Below are positions 18,730 to 30,700 of a DNA stretch of 64,000 nucleotides, piece by piece. A program made the translations under genes and the position numbers. The notes under the pieces are model-generated. The model was not told where the DNA came from, searched no databases, and was given only the letters and a program-made list of their open reading frames with translations. How positions within the stretch are numbered: the stretch's first letter is position 1; every line of letters begins with the position of its first letter. The stretch comes from Aminobacter carboxidus (GTDB taxonomy: Bacteria; Pseudomonadota; Alphaproteobacteria; Rhizobiales; Rhizobiaceae). The stretch is taken from positions 62,001 through 126,000 of the forward strand of contig NZ_JACZEP010000003.1 of assembly GCF_014863355.1 (NCBI RefSeq), in the 5' to 3' direction.

Positions 18730-21700
18730 ATGCACTCGCGTTTACTGCCCAATAACGCAAGGCATACCGATGCGGCTACCGCTCTGGCGAGCGGACCGCA
18801 AGTTTCGGCCGAGTATAGACTGACGCGGCGCGCCAGAAGCCTTTTGCGGACATCGGCCCTGTCAACAATCGCCTTTGCCTTGTCTGGCATGGCAGCTTAT
18901 GGCGGGCAGGACGGGCTGTGGCAGCCGCAGGTCCGCGCCATCGTCGGCGCCAACAACGACGGCGCCACCGCCGCGCTTGAGGGTTTTGTTCCGCTCAAGC
19001 AGACGGCGGAATCAGTCCTGTTCCTCGATGTCAGGGCCAAACACGATTTCGAAGACGGCTTTGGCCAGGATTTTGGCCTCGGCATACGCCGGATCGTCAA
19101 CCTTGACGTGATGCTTGGCGGCTACGCATATATCAATACCCAGAGACAAGACGGACACCAGTTCACCGGGGCGACGCTGGGCGTCGAGGCGATCACGGCG
19201 AATTTCGACGCGCATGTGAACGTCTATCTGCCAATCAGCGGAGACCGGGCCGAACAATCGGTGAATTCGAGCCTGTCGATGGTCGGCAACCAGTTGCTCG
19301 AGCAGATAGCGGTCATCGACCGGCGCAACTATGCCGCCTGGGGCATCGAGGGCGAGATCGGCGCACAGGTGCCGGTTGAGCTGCCCGAGGACCATTCGCT
19401 GCGGCTCTCCATCGGCGCTTATCATTTCGGGGATCCCGACGGCGACGACGACAACATCACCGGCGGCAAGGCCGGCTTCGAATATGCTATCGGCGATGTC
19501 TTCGGCAGCGGGGCGTCCGTCGCCTTCACCGGCGAGGTACGCAACGACAACCGCGATGACACCCAGTTCGCCGGCAGCGTCCGGCTGACGATACCGTTCA
19601 ATGCCGATGCAGGCGGCGTTGAGGAGCAAGGCGACAGCGGCGAGCCGGTCTATGCCGTCAGCGACGCGTTGCGTAAACGCGTTAACGAGCGGGTGCGCGG
19701 CGACATCGGCGTTCGCATCGAGGGCGACGAGAAACTCGCCAGCTCGACGACACGCGTGGCGATCAATGCCGCCACGGGCACGGCGTTTGGCAAGTTCTTC
19801 TTTGCAGATGGTGCCAACACGCTAGGCCTCGGCACATTCGGTGATCCGACCACGCTGGACGACGCGGTCAGCGATGCCGGCGTCAACGGATTTGTCGTGG
19901 CGCTTGGCGGCAGCGGCAACCTTTTGACGGCAGGCGTGACGCTGGCCAACGGCCAGACGGTCATCGGCGGTGGCGAAAGCGTTACCGCCCAGCTCTTCGG
20001 CGGCGGCACCGGCAACTACAATCTCGGCGGCAGCAACGGCACCATCGCCGGCACCAACCCGGGCAACAATGTCATTACGCTCGGCAACGGCAATACGCTC
20101 AGGGGCATCACCGTCACCGGCGGCGCCGACGGTATCTTTGGCAACAACATCAACGGCGCGACGCTGACCAATGTGACCGTCAGCGGCACGGGCGGCCACG
20201 GCGCCAACTTCACCGGCAGCTCGACCGGCATCAGAGGTTCCAATTTCACCTCGACCGGCAACGGCCTCGACGGTCTGCACATCGCAGGCAACGGCACCTA
20301 CAATTTCACTGGCACCACGCTGCTGCAGGACAATGGCGACGATGGCCTGGATATCGCCGGCCAGGGCACCTACACCTTCGCCATTCTGAACGCGCAGGAC
20401 AATGCGGACGCCGGCATCTATGTCGCCGGCACCTCTGTTTCGGGCAGCTTCACCACGTCAGGCGGCACGGTGTCGGGCAATGGCGGCATCGCCGTCTTCA
20501 TCGACCCCATCACCGCTCACGTAACCCTGACCTCGATTACCCACAATGGCGGGACCTCGGGCGTCGTGCTCGATAACGTTGCCGGCAGCTTCACCGTCAC
20601 CGGCCAGACCACGATCTCAAACACGTCGGGCCCGGCGATCGACATCGTCAATTCGCCGGCGTCGATCCGCTTCGGCGACGTCAACATCACCAACCCAGGC
20701 GGCGACGGCATCGCGTTTGCCGGCGTCAATGCCGCCATTGTCGCCGGCAACATCGTCATTTCTGGATTGGGCGTCGGCACCGGCCTCGATTTCTCCGGCA
20801 GCAGGACGAATTTCACAGCCCAGTCGTTCAACATCACAGGCACCGGCGCCGGCTCGATCGGCATCGATCTTGCCCAGACCATTGGCGGCTCGTCGATCGT
20901 CATCACCAATGGCGGGGTCATCGCCAATGTCGGCACCGGCGTTCGCCTCGGCATTTCCGGTTCGCTGGTCAATTCGGCCAACGCACAATTCAGCTTTGGC
21001 GGTGGCTCGATTTCAGGCGTCACCGCGTCGCTCGACGCACGCGGCCTGAACCAGACGCTTGGAACCTACGCCTTCGGAACGACAACCTTCGGCGGGCCCC
21101 AGCTCTTCGACGCCCAGAACCTGATCTTCGTCGGCGCTTCGGCCACCGGATCGGGCACTGGCTCGTCGTTGCTGGACCTGGCTTCGATCGCCACCGCCGA
21201 CGCCAACACTGACGGCACTGCAATCTTCGTGCTGGTCAACCGCGGAACCGATATCGACGACACTGACGGCTTCTCGCTCAGTGCCGGCCAGACCCTCGCG
21301 TCGTTCGGCAACGGCCGACAGTTCTCGCTCGGCGGCGTGCCGATCAATGTGACCGGCACGAATGTCCAGCACAGCACCACCATCTCGGACGCAGGTGGTG
21401 CCGCCACGCTCACCAACACCGGCAGCGGCGACACCGTCACCCTGGCCAACAACACCTCGCTGCTCGACGTCGACCTGTCCAATGCAGGTGGCGGCAACGG
21501 CGTTTTCGGCAACAACGTAACCAACGTCACGCTTACGGGTCTCACGGTCTCCGGTGCTGACCTCAACGGCCTGGTGTTTGCCGGAACCAGCACCGTTTCC
21601 GGCAGCAACCTGACGTCGTCAAACAATGGCTCCACAGGCCTTTCGATCCAGGGCGGCGGCACCTACGTTTTCACTGGTACCACCACGCTTGCGGACAACG

Positions 21701-24700
21701 GTGGCAGCGGCCTGGCGATCAGCGGCGGCACAGGTGCCTACAGTTTCGACACGCTCAACGCCACCGGCAACGGCGGTAATGGAGTTGGTGCTTCGGGAAC
21801 ATCGGCCGGCGAACTGTCGATTGGCAACGGAACGATTTCCGGCAATGGCTTGACGGGCTTCCTGGCAAGCGGCATCGGGCTTGACGTAACTTTGGCCAGC
21901 TTGAGCCAGACCAACGGCTCGACTGGGATAAGCCTCGCCGGCGTTTCCGGCGACTTTGCCGTGTCCGGCACCACGACGATCTCTGGCACAGCCTTCAACG
22001 GCATCGTGATCAGCGGCAGCTCGGCAACGGTCAGCTTTGCTGGCGCAACCACCATCACCAACGCCGGCAACGGCGTTTCGCTTGGTGGCAACTCGGGTGC
22101 GATCAGCTTCGCCGACGTGACAATCAGCCAACCTGGCCAGAATGCCATTGACGTCCAGGGCACCAATGGCACGATAAGTTTCCAGAACATCGACATCACC
22201 AACCTGTCGGCCACCAGCACCGGGCTCGACCTGTCGGGCAGCAGCTCGACCTTCACCGTCGCAACGCTCGACATCTCCGGCCTTGGCGGCACTTCAACCG
22301 GTATCGACCTCTCCGGCACGACGGGCGGCATGGTGTCGATCGGCAGCGGCGTCATTTCGGGCGTCGGCACCGGCGTCCAGATGGGCGATCACGGCGCGGT
22401 TGCGGCGAGCGCGAACACCACCTTCTCGTTTGGCGGTGGCTCGATCACCGGCACCGTCGCCTCGCTCGATATGCGTGGGCTTCTGGTCGGCAATGGCACA
22501 TATGCCTATAACACCACGGCACTGGTCGGGCCGCAGCTGTTCGACACAGCCAACGTCATCTTCGTCGGATCCGGCAACACCGGCTCCGGTGACGGCTCCA
22601 GCATCGGCAACCTGATCAATGCTGCTGCGGCCGACGACCTGACTGTCGACGCCAACACGATCTTCGTCCTCGTCAAGTCGTCGGCTCTCGACGTCATCAA
22701 TACAGACGGTGATGGTTTCACCTTGGCCAACGGCCAGTCGGTCGTGTCTTTTGCCAACGGCGCGACTGTCGATCTGGGCGCACCACCGGCCAATGTCACC
22801 GGCGCCAATGTCGCTACCGGCGCAACCCAGGGGGATCCTTTCAGCCACGGCGGAGCGACGCTCAACAATGCCGCCGGCAGCGCCATCAACCTTGCCAATG
22901 GCAACCTCATCCAGAACCTGACCGTCAGCAATGGCGGCTCGGGCGCGGCCATCGACGGGACAAGCATCTCAGGCCTGAACGTCGCCGGCGTAACGATTGC
23001 CAGCGCTGTCACGGGCATCGACCTGAGCAGCGCGACTGGCACGATCAGCATTGCCAATCTCAGCATCCAGTCGGCGCAAACCGGCATCTTGCTGGCGAAC
23101 TCGGCCGCAACGGTCAACTTCACTGGCACCAGCACTGTCGGTGGCGTCACGGGCACGGCTCTGTCGTTCAACAACTACAGTGGCACGGCGACATTCGCCG
23201 ATTTCAACATCACCGGCGCGGCTACGGGCATCAACATCGCCGGCGGCTCCACCGGCACGTTGAACTTCGATGCGGCGAGCTCGATCGCCAACACGTCGGG
23301 TGTGGCGTTCAACATCGACACCGCTACGCCCAACCTGATCTACAACGGCACCATCAACCAGACCAGCGGCGCAAGTGCTGTCCGCGTCAATGCGATGACC
23401 GGCGGCAGCGCCACCTTCGGCGGTCTTATCACCGCCAGCACTGGCGGCGCCAACGCCATCAACCTGACCAGCAACACAGGCGGTACGATCAGCTTCAACA
23501 ACGGGCTGGCGATCACCACGACCACGGGTATCGGCTTCAACGCGACCGGCGGCGGCACCATCAACGTCGCGGCAACGGCAGGCACCGAGACGATCAGTAC
23601 TGATACTGGCCAGGCCATAAACCTCGATGGCGTCACGATTGGCACGGGTGACGTGTCGTTCGACAGCATTACGACAGGTATCACAGCCTGGACGGCGCTC
23701 AATTTCAACGCTGTCGGAGGTGGTACGTTCTCTGGTGGCACCGTCACGATTGCCGGTACCACCGGTGTCGGCGACGGCATCCAGATCGTGGCATCCTCGG
23801 CGACATTCAATTTCGCTTCGGCAAAGATCGACAACACTGCTGGCCGCGGTATCGCCCTCACTGGCGCCAACGGCAACGTGACCTTCACGACGGTCGACAT
23901 CGATGGCACGGCTGGGCGTGGCATCGACGTCAGCGGCGCCATCAACCTCGTCAGCGTTGGTGGCGGCACGATCGGTGCGAGCTTGGCTACCGGTGGCCGC
24001 AGCATCAACATTGATGGCCAGGCAGCCACGAGCACGATCTCGCTGACCAATCTGGCGGTCACCAGCGTGGCCGACGCCTTGCTCATCCGCAATTCGGCCG
24101 GCACCATCACGATGACCGGCGGTTCGCTCACTCAGAGCGGCCTGGGCAACGCGCTCGATATCGAAGACAGCTCGGCCGCAATCTCGGTCGGCGCCACGAT
24201 CTCGCACGCTGGCTCCGGCCATGCGGTCGAGATCGATGGCACGTCGGGCAACACCACCATCTCGGGCAATGTCACGGCGACCGGCGGCGCGCAGCTGTTC
24301 AGCATCGGCACGACAACCGCACCGACCGGCGGCACGATCAGCTTCACCGGTTCGTCGCTGACCGCGACGGGCGGTGGCGGTGCTTTGATCGCTGGCCTTG
24401 GCGCGGGGGCGAGCTTCAATGCTGCAGCGGCGATTTCGATCACCAGCCCGCTCGCAGCCGGCCTGTCGGTCGTCAACGCCGCCGGCAGCGCCACATTCGG
24501 CTCCGTCACCGTCAGTGGTGCGGCGACCGGCATCGGCCTGTCCGGCAACACCGGGACGATTGCCTTCGGCGCCACCAGCGTGACCAATGTCGGTTTGAAC
24601 CAGACTGGCGTCGCCATTTCCGGCACCAATGCCGGAACTCTGTCCTTCGCCAGCCTCGGCATCGCCATGACCGGCAACGACGCGACCGGCATCAGCTTCG

Positions 24701-27700
24701 CCAATGCGGTGATCAACGGCACCATCACCGCGACCGACTTCGATCTCACCAGCGTAAGTTCCACCGGCACGACGGCGGTCAACCTTTCCAGCACCACCGG
24801 TACCGGCACGATCCAGCTCGGCGACGCGGGCGCGCCCGGCAACACCACGGCTGCCACCATCGGCGGCAGCGGCGCTGGGCCGGCGGTCGGCTTCCAGTTC
24901 ACCAGCACGACGGCCGTCAATTTCATCTATGGCGATGGTGAGGGAAGTGTCGACAAGCTGTCCACGGTCAAGGCCGTCGACATCATGGCTTCGCCAGGGG
25001 GTGTCTTCCCTGCTGCCGGAACCTACAACTTCAAGGACGTCGACGGCGCCAATGGCGGCTTTGTCGGCGACCTTTCCGAGGCGCAGGGGCCGACAGTCTA
25101 TTACGTCGACAGCCAGGGCGACGGCAATGGAACCGCGGCGAACCCCGGATCGATCGCCGGCGCCGAAGCCTCGGGCGCCGACGTCATCGTATTCATCGAC
25201 ACCACGGTGAACGGCACAAGCGACTTCATCGACATGATGCAGGCGCAGCACAATGACGGTGCGAACAACACCTTCAACCTCGCCGATGGCCAGGTGCTCA
25301 TCGGGCTCAAGGCCGGAGAATCCATCGACACGGCGCCACTGGGCGCTGTCGGCGGCGGTTTGGGCAATGCGTTCCAGTTCAGCGGCATCAGTTCGTCGAC
25401 GATCATCGATGCGCCTGCTGGCATCGACACCGTGCTGCCGACCCTGACCACCGCCATTGGCAATACGATCAGCCTCGGTGCCAACGCCAGTATCGTCAAC
25501 GTCATCGTTGCCAATACCGGTGCGACCGGGATTGGTATTTACGGATTCGACATCGCCAAGCTCATCCTGAGCCGCGCCACGATCTCCGGTGGCGGAGGAG
25601 GCGCGCTATCGCTCGACGACGGCGGTGCCGACAGCGAGGTTGCGCTGTCCAATCTGATCCTGTCGGCAACAGGCGGCAACATCGCCTCGATCGACGGAAC
25701 AGGTGTGGGTACCGGTGTGATGAAGGTCAGCGCCTTGTCCGATATCACACTGCTCGGCAACAATGGCGAGATCGGTGGTTTTGCCTTGAGTGGCGTCGTC
25801 TTCGATGCCAACGCGGCGACAGCTGGGATGGATCAGGTCGACGGCGGCGCGTTTGTCGCTGGCACCACGACCAATCGTGTCGGCGGCTACGGCCTCATCC
25901 TGGACGATACGAGTTCGGGCAATCTGAAGTTCGACACCACCAGCATCGCCGTCCAGCAGGCATCGAACCCGATCTTTGGCGGCGATGTCGCGCTCGGCAT
26001 CTACGCCAACCCCCTCGATGGCTCCAGCAGCACTCTGGACTTCGGCGCCGCGACGATCGACGTCGCCGGCGGGGGATCCGCCGGCGGCTTCTTCAATGGC
26101 GCGCATCTGCTGGTCAACAGCACCAACAGGATCGGTTTTTCGGGCGCCACCAGCTTCACCGGCACGAACGGTGCTGGCGGCATCTACGCCAACAGGGCGG
26201 CAGCCGTTGGCGGCGAACTGTTCTTTGCCAGCGCCAGCAACACGTTCAATGTCGACGAAGCCGCGCTGGGCATCTCCAACGTCGCAGTCACCAATGGTGC
26301 CGGCGGCTCGGCGCAGTTTGGTGCTGTCACTGTCACCGGCGGCCAGAACGGCATCAAGCTGCTCAACGTGATCGCTTCGCCGACGATACAGTTCAACGGC
26401 CCGGTGACGATCAGCGATACCACTCTCAACGCCATCGATCTCACCAGCGGCCTCGTCAATGGAACATCGGTGACATTTGCCGGCGCGGTTTCGATCACCA
26501 ATGCCAATGGCGGCGGTGTCAAATGGCAGCCAGCGGTCGGCAGCACCAATACGCTGACATTCGCTGGCGCGCTCGACATCCAGAACAATGGCGGCATCGG
26601 TTTCTATGCCAGGAGCGGCAATGTCGTGCTCTCCGGTGTCGGTGCGAAGAACGTGACCACGACCAATGGACGCGCGCTGGTGGTCGATGGCGCGAATGTC
26701 AGCGACGGTGCCGCGGGCGCCGGTGTCTTCAACAACATCAGCGCGAGCGGCTATCTGAATGGCGGCGGCATCGACATCAATGCCGGATCGGGTGCGATGC
26801 GGTTTGCCGGAACCGTCAATCTGACACCTCTGGCAAGTCAGGTCGGTACAGCCTTCGGCATCAACATCGGCGGCGGCACCACCGGCACCTACACCTTCGC
26901 CGGCACCACTACCATCAATGGCGGCAGCGACGACAACGGCGTCTATGTCAGGAACACAGGCGCAGGCCTGACCATCGACTTCACCGGCCCGCTCGACGTC
27001 ACCACGGGCCTCAATGCGATCGACCTCAACGACACGACCGGCAACCTCGCCTTCTCGATCCAGCATGCGGCGAGCAGCCTGACCACCACCACCTCGACCG
27101 GGACCGCGTTTCTGGCTGTCGGCGGCAGTGGCGCGATCAGCAGCACTGCTTCCATCTTCAGCGACGGTCTCGGTGCGTCGATCAGCGGCCGCACGGGCGG
27201 AACCATCACTCTGTCGGGCAACATCACCCAGGCGCTCCGTGGCGTCGAGGTCAATGGCGGCAGCGGCGGCAGCGTCGTCTTCTCCGGCACGCAGAAGATA
27301 CTCAACACCGGCACCACCAACGCGGTGCGTGTGTTCTCGCCGACTGCGGTCAGCTTCATCAATGGCGGCCTCGTTATCAACACGACGACGGGCGCCGGCA
27401 TCAGCGTCAACGGTACCGGTGGCACAGCGAACGTCACCGTTTCGGGCGTCGGCAACACGGTCAGCACCGGATCCGGAACGGGTGTCGATATTGTTGGCGG
27501 CGTCGGCGCTACGAATGTCGCCATAAATGCCGCGGTCACTTCGACGACCGGCCTCGCCGCCAATGTCCAGGGCGTCACCTCGGGCACTGTCACGCTGTCG
27601 GGCAACCTGATCGCGGCCGGCATCGTGGTGAACTCAAGCACCGGCGGCACCATCGACTTCTCAGGCGCGACGAAGAGCCTGACCTCTGGACTCGCGAATG

Positions 27701-30700
27701 CCGTCAACCTGACCAACAACGCCGGCGCGACCATCAACTTCAGCAATGGCGGTCTGGCGATCAATTCCACCAGCGGTACCGGCTTCAATGCCAGCGGTGG
27801 TGGCACTGTCACTGTCGGCACAGGCAGCAACGCCAACACGATTGCCACGACGACCGGGACGGCTTTGAGCCTCAATGGCGCCACCGTGGGCGCCGCTGGC
27901 CTGAACTTCGCGACTGTTTCGGCAAGTGGCGCAGCAACCGGCATTGTGCTGACCAATGTCGCGTCGAGCGGTGGCGGCGCCGTTGCGCTCGGCACCGTCA
28001 ACCTGCAAGGCATCACGGTGCGCGGCGTCGACATCTCCGGCACGCTTGGCGCAGCGATCTCCTTCAACGACCTCGATATTGGCCTGAACGGTTCGGCCAT
28101 TGCCTTTGACCTCAATGGCGCGACTATCAATGCCGCTGTCACGGCCAACGATTTCGACGTCACCAATTCGGCGGCAGCCGGCACATCGATCGGCGTCGAT
28201 CTTCGTGGTGCCACCGGTGGTCAGACCGTGCGCCTGGGCGACGCGGTTGCGGGCGGCACCAGCTCGAGCATCGCCGGCGTCAACACCGGCATCTTCCTCA
28301 ACAGCGCGACGAACCTTGGCTTCACCTATGGCGATGGCGAGTCGGCGACCGACCAGCTTTCGACGATCGGTGCCAATGTCGCCATCGATGCCAGCAGCGC
28401 GCCTGCGGCCGGCAGCTACAATTTCCAGGACGTCAACTTCCAGGCGAGCCCGGGCCTCGGCTTCGGCATCGGCAAGGTCTACTTCGTCGACAGCGACGGC
28501 GCCACCGGCGGTGGCAACGGCTCGGGCACCGACGGCAACAATCCAATGACGCTGGCAGCGGCTGAGGCGGTCGCTGGTGTCAACGACATCATTGTGCTGA
28601 TCAACAACGGCAGTATCATCACCGCGGCCGGCACCAACGCTGACAACACGCTCAATCTCGCAGCCGGCGCGCAGGTGCGCGGCTTCGGCAATGGCGCGAT
28701 CAACCTGGCCCTGACCGTGCCGAGCGCGATCCAACTGGCCAGCAATTCGATCTCCATCGCAGCGGTCGGCACCGGCGCTGCGACACTGACCAGCAGCGCC
28801 GGCAGCAATATCATCACGCTCGGCGCCAGCGGCAACGTCATCGACGGCTTCATCCTCGACGGCAGCCCGGCGAACGTGGCGCGCGGCATCAAGGACAACG
28901 GTACCGACGGCGCCTCCGGCACGTCTGTCACCAACATGACGATCAGGAATTTCCTGACCGCCGGCATCGAGATCACGCCGTCCACCAATACGACGATCAG
29001 CAACGTCGTGTTCTCGGGCAATGGCTCGGAGGCGATCCTCAACGCCTCCAATACCACGATCACCAACGTGACGAGCACCGGGGCGACGGGCATCGCCTTC
29101 GATATCCGCGATGCCACCGGCACGACGACGCTGAGCAACATCTCGATCTCAGGCGCCGGAGCTGGCGGCATTTCCTTCGGCGGCGTGTCCGGCCCTGCCG
29201 GCACGATCACCGGTACGAATGTCGATATCGGCGGGGCAAACGCCCTTGCCGTCACCGGCGGCAACGCCACGATCAGCTTCGATGCCGCAAGCTCAATTGC
29301 CAATATGTCGGGTACGGCGGTTGCCATCACCAACCGCACCGGCGGCAGCTTCACATTTGCTGGCTCGGTTGTCGCCAATGGTGCCGCCAGCGGCATCAGC
29401 GTCTCGGGCGCGACGGCCGCAAGCGCGGTCAGCTTCACCGGCGCCGTCGATCTCGGCACGACGACTGCCATGACCGGCACTGCCGTTTCGGTCAACAACA
29501 ACGCCCAGGCCTCAACGGTCAGCTTCGCCAATCTGGATATAGTCACCAGCACCACCACTGGTTTCTCGGTGAGCAACGGCGGCACGGTCAACGTCACCAC
29601 CGGCACGATCAATGCCACGTCAGCGCAGGCCATCATGCTCAACGGCGTAGCCGCCAACACCACCTTCATCTCGGTCAATTCGATCGGCGGAACTAACAAT
29701 GTCGGCCTGACCAACGTTGCCGGCACCGTCAATCTGGGTTCGGGCGCGCTTTCGGGCGCCTCGGGCGCGGCGTTCCTGGTCAGCGGCGGTTCGGCGAATG
29801 TCGACTATTCCGGCACCATCACCAAGACGACAGCCGGCAATGTCGTCAACATCGCCAGCCGCACCGGCGGAACGTTGGCGCTTTCGGGCAACATCAGCGC
29901 GACGGGCGCAGTTGCGAACGGCATTTCGGTGGCCGGCAACAGCGGTGGCGCGATCACCTTCTCGGGTTCGACAAAGACCCTGACGACGGGTGCGAATGCG
30001 GCAGTCAGTCTGGCGGGCAACGCCGGCGCGACGATCAACTTCAACAATGGCGGGCTTGCCATCTCGACGACCTCAGGCGCGGGCTTCAGCGCCACGGGCG
30101 GCGGCACGATCAACGTGCTGGGCTCGAACAACACGATCTCGTCCGCGACCGGTACGGCGCTCAACGTCGCCAACACAACGATTGGTGCGAGCGACCTGAC
30201 CTTCCGCAGTATCTCGTCCAACGGCGCAGTCAACGGCATCGTGCTCAACGCCACCGGCGTTCTGGGCGGCCTGACGGTGACCGGCGACGCTGGTGGCAGC
30301 AACAATGGCTCGGGCGGCACCATCCAGAACTCGACGGGCACTGGCGTCCTCCTGACCAGCACCCAGTCGGTCAACCTCGGCTACATGAATATTCTCAATA
30401 GCGCCGATGACGGCATCGGCGGAACATCGGTGACCGATTTCGCACTCAACCGTTCGACGCTGACCAACAATGGCAATGCGATCGGCGATGCGGGTATCGA
30501 CTTCGGTGGAGTGGGCACCGTCTCACCCAACGGGTTGTTCGGCACGGCAAGCATCACCAATTCGACGATCACCACGTCCTACGAAAAGAACGTCTCCATC
30601 CGCAATTCGAACGGGACACTGGCGCTGACGGTCAGCAACAGCACCTTCAGCAACACCTCGGCCAAGGTCGACAGCGACGACGGACTGTTCCTGGAAGCCG

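Noticed and set aside
22969-25251. Long antisense open frames opposite the giant surface-protein gene (also 25606-27066, 26943-28214, 28479-29732)
   Set aside because: They are mirror readings of GC-rich Gly/Thr repeats, lack ribosome-binding sites and have no recognisable domains.
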